Origin: Sanguinoderma infundibulare
Taxonomy: Eukaryota; Basidiomycota; Agaricomycetes; Polyporales; Polyporaceae
Assembly (NCBI GenBank): GCA_032821775.1
Contig: JAVLRN010000003.1
Coordinates: forward strand, 930,001 to 994,000
Length of the DNA stretch: 64,000 nt
Direction: 5' to 3'
Shown here: positions 1 through 10,628 of the stretch, piece after piece
How positions within the stretch are numbered: position 1 is the stretch's first letter
How the letters are laid out: the number at the start of each line of letters is the position of its first letter
Made by a program: the position numbers and the translations under genes
The notes under the pieces: model-generated
What the model was told of the DNA's origin: nothing
The model's input: the letters and a program-made list of their open reading frames with translations, nothing else
The model's database searches: none

Positions 1-3000
1 CTCCTGTACCCAGAAGTCTTCCAACGATTCAATCTCACGCCTCCGCGTGGCGTTCTCTTCCATGGCCCTCCCGGTACCGGTAAGACGTTGCTCGCACGTG
101 CACTAGCAGCGAGCTGTCGATCCAATGGCAAGGGCATATGTAAGTCTTTGTTCTCATGACTTGGCTGATATCCTGTTAACGATGCACATCAGCGTTTTTC
201 ATGCGCAAGGGTGCGGACTGCTTGTCGAAATGGGTCGGCGAGGCGGAGCGGCAGCTGCGGCTACTGTTCGAAGAGGCTCGCAATCAGCAGCCGAGCATCA
301 TCTTCTTCGACGAGATCGACGGTCTCGCGCCTGTCCGTTCGTCGAAGCAAGATCAGATCCACGCGTCGATCGTATCGACGCTGCTTGCGCTCATGGACGG
401 CATGGATGGGCGTGGGCAGGTGGTTGTCATTGGGGCGACCAACCGTCCGGACGCCATCGATCCAGCCCTGAGGCGTCCTGGGCGTTTCGACCGCGAGTTC
501 TATTTTCCCCTTCCAGGACTAGAGGCTCGAGAGAAGATCCTGGGGATCATGACGAAAAAGTGGGCTAATTGGGACGGAGAGAAAGGCGCCGAGAACGCGA
601 AGGGCCTGGCGAAGCTCACCAAGGGTTACGGGGGCGCTGACTTGCGGGTTCGTCCGCCCGTCCTCAATTGCGTTGGGTACCTGATATTGACATGCGACGA
701 CCACAGGCGTTGTGTACCGAAGCGGCGCTCAACGCTGTCCAGCGCAGGTACCCGCAGATCTACAAGTCAAACGATCGGCTATTGCTCCAGCCGGAGACGA
801 TCGAAGTCGAGTTACGCGATTTCATGATCTCGGTCAAGAGTGCGTGCCGTGCCTGACGATTTGCTGTGCTGTGACGCTTACTGGATTACCCTTCAGAGCT
901 TGTGCCCTCCTCGGCGCGTTCGGTATCGTCTGCGGCGTCGCCGCTACCCACGCAGCTCGTACCGCTGTTGCAAGAGCCGCTGGATAAGATCAAGGAGGTC
1001 ATCGGAAAGGTTCTGCCGCTGAGCAAGAAGCGATCCGCGTTGGAGGAAGCAGAGTGGGAGGACGTCGGCGGCGCGGAGGGTGCACTTGAGCGCGAGCTCA
1101 TGATGCAGTCAATGGAGACACTCCGTGTATACCGCCCGAGGGTGGTTTTGCATGGTTCAGTTGGCATGGGTCAAGGCTACATTGCGTCGGCAGCGCTTCA
1201 TCATTTGGAGGGGTACCACGTACAGAGTCTCGACCTAGGGTCATTGATGTCCGATTCGACGCGGGTATGTTACATCACGTCATCTACGTGATACTGATCT
1301 GACATACAGTACCAGACGCCCGAGGCCGCTATCGTCCAGCTCTTTGTGGAGGCAAAGCGTCATCAACCCTCAGTGATATACATCCCGTCTTTGGTCGGGT
1401 GGTGTGCTGCAGTGACGGAGACAGCTCGAACGACCATACGCGCGATGCTCGACACGTTATCGCCAACAGATCCGGTGCTCCTTCTCGCGGTTGTGGACGG
1501 CGCGTTCTCCCAACTGCCTCGTGACGTGCGGCAATGGTTCGGGCCAATTCGCGAGAACCGCGTCGCGCTTGTCCCACCGAGCGCGTCGCAACGAGAGGCG
1601 TTCTTCGACGGCATGTTGAAGGACATCCGCCGTCCACCGAACGAGTTCCCTGACGGCATGAAGCGCAAGAAGCGCGTATTGGAGGTCCTGCCCATCGCGC
1701 CACCTCTGGAGCCACGCCAGCCAACAGCAGCGGAACTTGCTGTTCAGCAGGAGAACGACCAGCGCGTCGTCACATTGCTCAAGTACCGCCTCGGTCCCAT
1801 TCTTAGCGAGCTGAAGCGGAAGTTCAAGCGCTTCACGAAGCGCGCTGCGGTACGCACATCTTCGAAGTCATGGAACATTACTGATCTTTCTATGAAGGAG
1901 GAGTACAACTACGACTTCAACGCCCCGCCTCCTCCTCAAGTCCAAGTGGTCGCTGCGTCTGTCGAAGTACACGCTGAGCCGAACGGTGTTATAGAGATCA
2001 TGGAGGATGGTCAGCCTGAACAGCCCGCCGTCGAGGTCGCAGTTGTCAATCAGGTTCAAGGACAACTCATGCACGAGCCGCCTCTCTTCGACATGGACCT
2101 CGAGCGCATGAATGTTGAGCTGTACAGGGGCCGCTACCTCACGCTGGACGACTTCCTCGACGACATCCGCAAGATCGTCCATAACGCCAACGTCCGGATC
2201 AACGAAGATCCAGACCGGCTCTTCCGGGCACAGGCGATGCTCACCGCGGCCGAGGTCAGCTGCCAGGACTTCGACCTTCAGTTTCGGCTTGAGTGCCAGC
2301 GCATGGCCGTCCGCGAGCGCCAGCGCCGCGAGGAGATCAGGAAGAACAAGGAGAAAGAGAAGGCCGCTGAGCAGCCGGCGCAGAATGGGGAGTACGCCCC
2401 CGGCACCAGGCGTAGTGCGCGACACAACGGGCAGGAGCCTGAGATCGCGATTACGGACCCAGTGCAACTTGAGCGCAAGCTCAAGAGGCAGCGCTCGAAC
2501 GGGCATGAGACGACTCCTTCAGAAGACGAGAATGGCGAGCGCGTGGCAAAGAAGTCGCGGATGGACGGCGAGGAGCCTGGCCCGTCTGGAGAGCATTCTC
2601 CAACAATGATCGGGCGCTCGTTAAGCGTACGCTTCGCTGACCAGCTCGAGCTCGGATTCGATTCACCATCCGGCAGCGGTGCACCCCCGGCTACTGGGGA
2701 GGTCAATGCCGAACCCCGGGAGGGTCCTCATAGATCGGGCTTCGACCCTTCTCTTCTCAATCCGATGTCCCCCACCGACGCCCGGACGAGAATTCCCACA
2801 GATCCTCCAGACAACCCCTTTTCTCTAACGCATTTAACCTCTAACGCTACCGCGCCTCAACTTCCCCCAGTATCACAACCCAACGGTGTTATCGGGACGG
2901 ACGGTTTGCCTTCGGACGCTCGGGTGATCCTCGACAACGAAGGTGATCATCCGATGGAAGCCACCCAGCCTGTGGACGCGCCCGAGGCAGCAGCTCCCCG

Positions 3001-3292
3001 ACCCGAGCCTCCTCAGGCCGAGGTGCCGATGGAGATCGAAAGGTCCCCGACACCGCTTCCCGACTTCCACCTTAACGAAGACGACCTGGAGGATCTCAGG
3101 GCGTATCTGCGCGACGCTACGGGGTCTCTCAACGTCGAGCAGCTCGAGCAGCTGCGGGCGACGTGCCTTGGTCTCGTCTGGCGGTACCGGCAGGACTGGG
3201 ATAGGGCTGGGCTCTTGCGGGAGCTCAGGGCGGAGGCGGCAGAGTTTGTGCAGGAGGTGTTGCTGGACGACGTGGACGCGGCTTCGCCGTGA
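1..3292 (+). CDS. YTA7: Yta7/ATAD2-type bromodomain AAA ATPase (5' end outside window)
   Basis: Nuclear chromatin-boundary ATPase that handles histone H3-H4. The window opens inside the first AAA module. Exons 1-139, 193-647, 707-839, 897-1264 and 1310-3292 join in frame. Walker A GPPGTGKT (about 65-88), Walker B IIFFDEID (about 298-321) and the arginine-finger stretch [10 protein letters not shown] are intact, so AAA1 should be catalytic. AAA2 begins at EDVGG near 1058. Its Walker A position reads GSVGMGQGY, without the GKT lysine, and its Walker B is YIPSL; a dead second AAA is normal for this family. After a long linker comes a divergent bromodomain (about 2080-2320, with [15 protein letters not shown] and IVHNANV), then a charged tail with a nuclear-signal-like KKSR cluster and an acidic C-terminus. 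The last exon is 1983 nt. The start codon and N-terminus lie upstream of the window. Confidence 0.92.
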
Positions 3293-4288
3293 GTAACGAG
3301 ATGGGGCTCGTTCGTTCGTTTTGGACTGGTTTTGTTTGTTTTTGTCTTCTGAAGCGTGTTTTCCTAATCCCCTGTTCATGTAAATGCGTCGTCGCTGCAT
3401 CTGTAGATTATTAGTTGTCACTAGTAACTTGCTCGTGTATTCTTCAGTGCCACTCTACTACCCCAGTTATCGATGAATGCAATGCAATGCGTTGATATCC
3501 TTAGGGGAGCCCTCGCGTCCCGTTGAAGTCAATCCATTGCTATCATGTTCGCGTACGTTCTCTCGATTGTGCACAAAACAAGTAGCTGACCCGTTCACGT
3601 CTGCGGTGGTCTAGACTTGCATGCTCCTCCCTCGTGAGCGTCGCTTACAGGGACGACGTCTTGTACGATAGGGGGTGGCGACTGTGAGCGTCCAAGGGAG
3701 GCTAGAAAGAAATCCTGGTGTCCACAGGTGAGTGTGTTTTTCATACAATCTGGCTGTGCGTCGCTATGATTGTGTAATGATGCGTTACTTGGCTTTTGTA
3801 ACGCTAGCTCCAGCACCCCACTGAGATGTGCGAGGTGGTTTCTTGCATGTTTTGAGAACTGCTTTCTACTAGACTGTCAAACGTGTTTTTCTTCTCCATG
3901 TTCGTATGAAGGCTCGGAGGTTACGGCTCACAGGGCTTCGGCTACCCGCTGAAGCCCTATGGTCCATAACATCCGCACATCCATGACGTGATGGAAAGAT
4001 TCAAAATGATTGCTCGAGCGATGGCCCCTCCCATGGGTCCGACCGTTGCTCTATATATACTATCCAGCGGTAGGCATATCCTCAACAATCGCTTTGTGTT
4101 TCCCCTTGCAGCTACGTGCAGCCATCGTTTGTTGTCTCTTGCTTTGTCGTGACCACAACCGATGGGACGGGTCTCCCACATTGAATGTGTCCAAATCACA
4201 AAACCACCTGTTCATGCACTGCTTTATCTGCTTTGAATGTATGCGCTACCTCGAATCTAGCTATGACGTTAGGTATCCCTCGCCGCGC
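3293..4288. other. Intergenic, YTA7 3' side to NmrA-like 3' side
   Basis: Convergent intergenic stretch of about 1 kb. It holds no ORF with coding character; the short frames are low quality and lack conserved motifs. It should carry the 3' UTRs and poly(A) signals of both flanking genes. The only structure seen is a small perfect inverted repeat at 3932-3958. Confidence 0.6.
3932..3958. repeat. 8-bp stem, 11-nt loop inverted repeat
   Basis: The sequence agggcttc (3932-3939) is followed by an 11-nt spacer and its exact reverse complement gaagccct (3951-3958). The RNA could form a GC-rich hairpin. It lies in the intergenic region between convergent genes. No known function; a chance palindrome is possible. 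Confidence 0.5.
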
Positions 4289-5404
4289 TTACAATCCGCG
4301 AAACTCGTCTTCTACCGACTTCCACTTCCACAAGCTCTCCCCGGGATTCACCAACTCGTTGTCGTTCTTGGTGAAGTTGATCTTCCCTTCCCCGGTCAGG
4401 ATGCTAAAGCGCGCCATGTCAGCATCATCCTGCTATGGTTCGCCTGAGGACTTACAGCACGTAGTCCAGGATGTGCGTGGTGGGATTCTTCTTCAAAGCA
4501 TCCTTGGCGGCTGCGACGTCCTTGCAAACGATATCCCCCTTCGGGATACCCTTGACGCGAGACACCATGTCGCGCAGGTCTTCGTAGCTCACGACGTTCC
4601 CGGCGATGCGAATAGCGCTCGGGACGATCCCTGCCGTGGCGGGGTCGAGGGCGAGCACGGAGACTTGCGCCGCCGCGCGCGCGATGTCGGACTGGTGCGT
4701 CAGCGTGTTCTTGATGGCGCTCGGGCCCACGATGGTGTACACGTTCTTCTCCGCGTCCCAGTTGAAGACCCGTCCGGGCCCGATCCACCAGGTGAGGAAG
4801 CCCCCGGTGTCGAGGTTGATGATCTTGACCTTGCCCCCCAGAACGGCGCGGGTCTCGAAGGCGAGGGCGCGCTTCTTGACCCACTCTTCGTGCTCATAAC
4901 CCGGGAAGAGGTCCTCATTGATGTAGTCGCTGCGAGGTAAAGGCGAGGCGATGAGTGCGGCGGGCCCTTCGCTGGAGAGACAATCGCAGGGACTCACTAG
5001 CCCGCGTACTCGCTTGGGAAGTAGACCTTCACGCCGTTGCGGACGAGGGCGTGGAGCAGCCCGGTCTTGAACTCCGGAGTGACAGAGCTTGGGAGGGCGT
5101 TCACGACGAGGTCGACACCGCCGAGAATGACGTCCAACGAGTCGTCGAACGAGTATATATTTGCGCCGATCTTTGCGAGCTCCTGGGCTTTCTGCGAAGA
5201 AGGGTCGCGAGTGGTGACGCGGACAGTTGGGAATGCCCAACGATATTCGGTGAGGAATATTTTGCTGACGTGGAAACCTGGTCAGGCAAGGTATTGTGAG
5301 GCTTGTTCATGTCTGTGAGAGCCGCGCTGGGAAGGCTTACCAAGGCCTCCTGTGCCGCCAAGTATGGCGACGGTGGCCTTTACGTTGCCGTTTGCAGAGG
5401 ACAT
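4289..5404 (-). CDS. NmrA-like / isoflavone-reductase-like NAD(P)-binding protein
   Basis: Atypical short-chain dehydrogenase, probably a cytosolic NAD(P)H-binding reductase or redox sensor; the substrate is not predictable. Start ATG is at 5404. The N-terminus ATVAILGGTGGLG is the Rossmann dinucleotide loop, split by an intron right after it (about 5285-5335). The second exon gives VVNALPSS and PSEYAG, the family's loop after strand 4. The third (about 4455-4930) carries the W-V-K-K-R segment in the place of the conserved H-x-x-K, then LDTGGFLTWW. A short last exon ends at TAA 4289-4291. Four exons give about 300 aa, the usual length. The exon 2/3 junction restores frame only if codon TA|C is split by the intron; reading through would give a stop. 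A TATA-like element lies 82 bp upstream. The call to the superfamily is firm, the function is not. Confidence 0.85.
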
Positions 5405-6141
5405 TGCGAAGGAAGCAGTTGATGAGGCGGTTGGAGGGCAGGTGCCGATGTGTTTCTGCTCCTCTTGGCCGACGTGACATGCTCCTATATACTAACCGGG
5501 TCCGTATGTGGGTTGTTTTCGTTCGACAACATTGAACCCGCTCCCGCCAGTCTGTCAGCGGTACCACTAACTAGCTCCGAGCATTCGCCATCGGTGTTAC
5601 CTGGGTTAACGCCGCTCAAGGTCGCAGGACCCACCCACACCGACTCCGAGCGTTGTATGGCTGGGAACGTCTGATCAGGATCATATATGCGGGCTGGACA
5701 CAGCGAGGGTTGCTTACCAAGATTGTTTGGGTCAAGAACGGACCTATACGGGTGTTATGTGGGTCGCCTTCGCTCTCACAGCTCAACATCTGTAGTTTCA
5801 ATATCAAACAAATCCAAATTTCTCGCGGGCCGGCCCACCGATCGCAGGCGAACAGACGTCCGCATTATATTCCGTCTTACGTTAGAAGCGACCGGAATTG
5901 ACGGTGGATGAAACAAAGCCAAACTGCATGTATAACGACATCTGTTTACATATCGCGCGCAGATGTAACCTATACAGCATGAGTCTGGCAGACATTTATG
6001 GATGCGCTGGTACATGTACTCACACACGATACATGACCCCAAAATGCACAGCCCGGGCTGTTCAGCTGCAGCGTCCCCCTTCTCCTGATCAGCGGCGCGC
6101 ATCTTGGATCACTCCGACCATGCCTTGAGGTGGCCGTTCGC
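5405..6141. other. Intergenic, NmrA-like promoter side
   Basis: About 740 bp between the NmrA-like start and the TFIIIC subunit stop. Open frames here are short and without recognisable motifs. It holds the NmrA-like promoter and the TFIIIC6 3' UTR; nothing else is seen. Confidence 0.6.
5486..5491 (-). promoter_or_regulatory. Candidate TATA box of the NmrA-like gene
   Basis: TATATAGG on the minus strand, 82-87 bp upstream of the ATG at 5404. The sequence fits a TATA box and the distance suits a short 5' UTR; this is an inference from position only. Confidence 0.35.
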
Positions 6142-6800
6142 CTACCAACCCTTCCTCCGACCTCGGCGGCCTCGACCTCGACCTCGCTGCGACAGCTCGG
6201 CGCTGCTGGCCATGACATGCGCCATCTGGTTCCTGACCTTCTTGGCGAGATTGGTTGTCTTCGGTGTCCCCACTCCCTCGCCGTTGGACGACGTTCCGGG
6301 GACCTTCGGCCTGAGGTCCACCTCTCTGTAACGGATTCGCCGCTCCGTGTTTGCGACGTGCACGAGCGGCGTCTTACCGTGTGCTCGATCGTGAGGATGT
6401 GCGTCTGTGGCTAGTGAGATTTGGGGCGAGCCAGAGTTGCAGTACGAGGCTACCGACCTGCGCTTGCACATGAGCTAGCTCCTGCTTCTCCGAACAGGAG
6501 TTCCGTTCCTAGCATTGAGACATGCTGGCTCATGAGCATCGTTCCCGAAAACTGCAGAAAGGGAGTTGGGGTATCTAGACCCTGAGTCGAGCGTCCTGCG
6601 CGTGTCAACTTTATCGTCGATAGCAATGCCGTTGAGCAAAGGGAGCTCACAATCAGACGGTATGAGGAAGAGCTGGGGACCAGAGTAGGTTCAGCGGTGC
6701 CCGAGTCGAGCGTAACGTACTCGACTTGCTCTTCTTCTTCATAGTCGGAGTCTGGCCCGAATGATCCGACGTGTTTGTAGCCCGGAAAGAGACCAACCAT
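6142..6800 (-). CDS. TFIIIC subunit with triple-barrel domain (tau55/GTF3C6-like)
   Basis: Small subunit of the RNA polymerase III initiation factor TFIIIC, acting at A/B-box promoters of tRNA genes in the nucleus. Start ATG is at 6800. The first exon opens with PGYKHVGSFGPDSDYEEEEQ followed by YVTLDSG, the usual entry into the TFIIIC triple-barrel fold. After an intron (about 6600-6651) comes GLDTPTPFLQFSGT and LGTELLF, the most conserved stretch of the family. A second intron (about 6416-6468) is followed by TERRIRYREVDLRPK, the terminal strand of the barrel. The C-terminus is an RGRGRGRRGRRK basic tail ending at 6142. Length is about 180 aa, normal for the family. Divergent from the ATP synthase gene with 180 bp between the start codons. 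Confidence 0.85.
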
Positions 6801-6980
6801 CGCACGAGAAGGTGTGCAAGCTAACCAAGGGCAAGCAGACCTTGCAAAAGTACGCTTGCTCCGGTTGTTACCGATAGCTGCGGGAAGCGCCGGCCGGTGG
6901 ACGGGTCGGACGACGACCAGCACATTCCTTACGCTCAGCCCATCTCCCCTCCTTCCCCTTCGTCTACCTCCACCACCGCC
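6801..6980. promoter_or_regulatory. Bidirectional promoter, TFIIIC6 / ATP synthase OSCP
   Basis: Only 180 bp separate the two ATGs. The OSCP side ends in a pyrimidine-rich leader (ctcccctccttccccttcgt, then ctacctccaccaccgcc) directly before the ATG. Shared control is inferred from spacing; no factor site was identified. Confidence 0.45.
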
Positions 6981-7725
6981 ATGCTCGCTGCCCCTGCACG
7001 TTCTGCAGCACTCTCCGCTGGTCTCGGACGCCGCGCGGCGAGCACCATCGCGCAAAAGTACTCGAGCGCCGTCTTCTCCGCCGCCCTCAACAAGTCGCCC
7101 CAAGTCCTGACCAAGGTCCAGACGGAGCTCAACGCGATCCAGTCCGCCGTCAAGTCGACCCCAGCCCTCGCCACCTTCATCCACAACCCGACGCTGTCCA
7201 CCAAGGACCGCGCGGCGGGGCTCCCCGGGCTGTACGCCGCCGCGGGCAAGGACGGCGTGTCGGACATCACGAAAAACCTCTTCGTCGTCCTCTCCGAGAA
7301 CGGCAGGCTCGTCGAGACCGAGGGCGTCATCGAGGGCTTCAACGAGCTCGTAGCCAACTACAAGGGCGAGCTCAACGTGACCATCACCAGCGCCGCGCCC
7401 CTCCCGAAGGACATCCAGACGCGCCTCGAGGCCCTCCTCAAGCAGTCCCAGGCTGCTCAGCAGGCAAAGTCGCTCAAGATAACCAACAAGGTGCGTTCCG
7501 TCTGCGTTGCGGTCCGTGTTGTGGACGTGTCGTGAATGCGGGTGTTGCGTTTCGTCAGATCAACCCGTCCGTCCTCGGGGGTGTCATCGTCGACTTTGGC
7601 GACAAGACGATCGACCTCAGCGTCTCGTCGCGGGTCAACAAGCTCAACAACCTTCTCGCACGTACGTCTTTATGTGTTTCCCTTATTGCCCAAGTTCTGA
7701 CCCGTGTCGTTAGAATCGGTATGAG
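6981..7725 (+). CDS. ATP5: Mitochondrial ATP synthase OSCP (subunit 5)
   Basis: Peripheral-stalk subunit that ties F1 to Fo in the inner mitochondrial membrane; homologue of bacterial delta. ATG 6981 follows a pyrimidine-rich leader. Residues 1 to about 22 (Ala/Arg/Ser rich, no acids) form a mitochondrial presequence. Then come IAQKYSSAVFSAALNKSP, the OSCP helix-1 region, and LSENGRLVETEGVIEGF. The first intron (about 7491-7558) is followed by INPSVLGGVIVDFGDKTIDL, the C-terminal OSCP signature for a delta subunit, and SSRVNKLNNLLA. A second intron (about 7661-7714) leaves a terminal mini-exon coding QSV and a stop at 7723-7725. Total about 207 aa, as expected. No anomalies. Confidence 0.95.
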
Positions 7726-8176
7726 TGGCATGTGATCGTCCGTTGGGCATGCTGGAGGTCCTGGTGGAATACCTGTCGCGCAAAAGTATATGTTACACTC
7801 TTGCGGACGTTTGAATGCATAGATGTAGACGACACCTTCGCCTGCACTAGGTCTGCTAGGATCTCGGAGGTTCGTTCGACAATGCCGGCGGTTACCATCT
7901 TCAGGTACATGGCAATTCGTCTCAACGCAAAACAGCATATTCGCCTGCCGGCTATGGTCATGGAGGATTCAGGTTAGGCCTGTCTGAAGGTCTCGATATC
8001 ATTTCCTATTATCGTTGAAGTGCTGTTCGTCTTGATGCAACCAATCAAGCTGAAAAATTCCGATTCCTTGTAGTCCCTCCAAACGAGACGCTATAACAGT
8101 GCTGAACGACAGCAAGCGTTTTATGTCTTAGGGCGAGAGAAGGAAAGAGATGCCAAATGGAAACATTCCGCCCCGA
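7726..8176. other. Intergenic, 3' of ATP5
   Basis: About 450 bp between ATP5 and a small minus-strand ORF. Frames here are interrupted and show no family motif; likely the ATP5 3' UTR and terminator region. Confidence 0.5.
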
Positions 8177-8417
8177 TCACCAACGACTCAAGGAGACCGC
8201 CATTGACCACCAATCCTTCCCCGGTGCCCCTGCAGCCGAGGGCGCGCGAACACGGGAACAAAAGACAAGGGAACTCGGTCTCCTCGCCCGCTGCGCCCTC
8301 ACCATGAGAGGCAGTCCAGACCTTGAACAAGGCGTTCTTGATAACCTTGCAGAGTCGACGCACAGAGGTGATGGTTCCACCAAAGGCGGCGGCGGCGGCG
8401 GATGCGGCGGAAGGCAT
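8177..8417 (-). CDS. Putative small spliced protein, about 55 aa
   Basis: Not a family I recognise. ATG 8417 opens an Ala-rich start (MPSAASAAAAAFGG), then a basic segment SVRRLCKVIKNALFKVW. A good donor (CATG then GTGAGG) and a pyrimidine-rich acceptor ending CTGCAG remove about 70 nt, after which the frame reads GAPGKDWWSMAVSLSRW and stops at 8177-8179. The product would be basic and about 55 aa, the size of small mitochondrial inner-membrane subunits, but I cannot assign it. Unspliced, the frame runs on to 8121 with a less protein-like tail. The support is the good splice signals and the Trp-rich conserved-looking end. Confidence 0.4.
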
Positions 8418-8657
8418 ATGAACCGTGGCTCGTATGTCCACGCTCCCAACCCGAGATGAAAGCGTCTGGAGGACGAGTAGGATGGAAGAGGAACCGCTTC
8501 ATGGTACCTGAGGGATAAAGGTGCGCGTGGTGGCGTGCGGTGAGAGGTGGACGTCTTGAACTCATCCTGAACCGATGACTTTGGCAGGTGGTGTAGTTTG
8601 AGGGTTGTCAATCGCACACCGAACCGAACAATAGACCACGTGGATACCACCATAATG

Positions 8658-10349
8658 CTACAAATTCCATCCGTGATGGGAAGACACCGGGGGAGGGCCA
8701 TCCTTCTGGTTTGCTAGTACGGGCGCCGGCGTCGAAGGTTCCGTCTGGTCAACAACGGTACCCGCCGCCTTTTTATAATACCATGACGGCAAGAAGCCGA
8801 TTCGATCCTCGCCGTTTATTACCTCCTTGACACCATCCTCGTCGAGGGAACGAATCTCGACGCCCTCCTTGGGTGTTAAAGTAACCTGCCATACTCGCGG
8901 GAGCCCAGGAGATGCAGTCTCGTCAGGCGACGAGTCTTCCGATAATCGAGCCCGAAGCCAAGCGATGAACTGCTGTCCCCACTGAAGGCAAATCTGTGGG
9001 TCCCATGCATTGCGCTTGCCACGCACAAGACGGGGGATTTCGATTGTCTTGAAGGATTGCATTGTTGTGATGCGACCTGCCGGCGTTCGGAAGCCAACGA
9101 CGATTTCCTACAAGTTATCTAGGTCAGAGAGACAAAGACTGGGAGGCATGTTATCGCATACTGGGACGCCGAGCAGAAACGACTGCATGTAAAACTTGAG
9201 TAGTTTCCTGGGGATGGGCTAGTCGGTTACCATCAGACAGAGTGAAGGGAGTTGAACATACTTCTCGAAGCGGACTTCATCCTCCGAACCACGTATTGAC
9301 ATGGAGGTCTTGAGCTCGACGAAAGTGTCGGTCTGGCCATTGAAACGTTCTGAGGCTATAGTGAGCTGGATGGGTACCAAATCTCGAGAGCAGGTAAACC
9401 GACCTCGGACGCAGTCAACTTCGCCGCCGATGACCAGACGACTGTCGCCTAGTTTTGTCTTGATGACGCTACACCACTGGACATTGGTGTCGACATCGCC
9501 GCCCCAGCCTAGGGGATGGCCGGGTATTCGCTCGGGCACTCCAGGTTGGGAGGACGTGGACCAGGACTCAAAGGAGTAGCCGTAATACGTTTGCTGGCGT
9601 TGTCTCGGGGCGAGATTCTCTCTACAAATCGGTCTGAGCATGCGTACGTCACACGAAGAAATGGATACGTACTTCTCAGCAAGCTTGGCATCCGTCGAGT
9701 GCTCCTCGAGGTAGAGGGTGCCGTTTAGAAGCATAGCGTTCAGCACGCAGCCATCTCGGTCTTCATACGGAGCCGTCAAGATCCTCACTCGCGCAAGAGT
9801 CAGATGCAGGACGAAGGGGCATGCAGTTGAAACTCACTTGGTCATAACGCCTCTCCATGTGATGACAGCAATGTCTCGCAACCACTTGATGCCGCTGCCC
9901 TGGCCGATGCTCGTGTCTACCTTGTCCATCACGCGTTCGACCGCGCTCAATAGGCCGTCGAGTCTGCCCCTCTTCTCCGGTCGCTTGACCCAACGGTCGT
10001 AGCCATATCGGAGGTCGGCCCCAGGGGGAGGGTCGATGCAGTAGCGCAAGGCGGAGTTATTGAATTCGAGGACACGTTGGGCAGTGTATGAGAAAGTGAG
10101 CAAGCAGGCGGGTTGTTGGAAAGGGACGGCGCGAGTGGAATGTGAAGGGCCTGTAGAGGGATACGCGAGGATGGTTACGCGGGGGTTTGCAGAGGGACCG
10201 GGGTCGGTTTCGAGCCGTTTCGCTGGCCGATCCGACTGTTCGGGAGACTCTGAATGTCGTCTCTTGCTCATGCTTGAGACAGGCAGCTGGCTCGAGGCTT
10301 GGCGTGCGCGAATGACCGTGGCAGTCAGTGATTGTCGAGAGATACTCAT
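8658..10349 (-). CDS. RAI1: Rai1/DXO-family decapping nuclease
   Basis: Nuclear partner of the 5'-3' exonuclease Rat1; it removes incomplete or non-canonical mRNA caps. The first exon has a Ser/Arg leader, then RRHSESPEQSDRPAKRLE, and reaches AVITWRGVMTK at the first intron (about 9789-9835). Further exons give the conserved TYYGYSFESWST and GGEVDC, which carries the metal-binding E-x-D, then FVELKTS, the E-x-K motif. A short exon KLLKFYMQSFLLGVP is followed by EIVVGFRTPAG and a C-terminal domain ending at 8658. Both acidic motifs of the active site are intact. ATG 10349 gives the longest protein; ATG 10271 (MSKRRHSE) is an equally plausible start. About 430 aa. Divergent from the F-box gene. 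Confidence 0.9.
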
Positions 10350-10628
10350 TCAACACTTGCATTAATATTGCACCTCTCTTTCAGGACGACTCAGGCGCCT
10401 CCTACAGCCACAAAGCTCTGAACGGGCCGAGAGCCGAGACAACGCACGCACTTGGTTGCTCGAGCTCGTAGCCAGGGCCCATACGGTCCTCCATTTGCTT
10501 GTACAGAAAGAACTGGCTCAGTACGTCCTGTCGCTATCTCATAATAGACTGCGAGCTCACAGATCATCATAGACAACGGCGACTAGTACTCCAATGACGC
10601 CGCAGGACACTAGTGCCACACCGTGACC

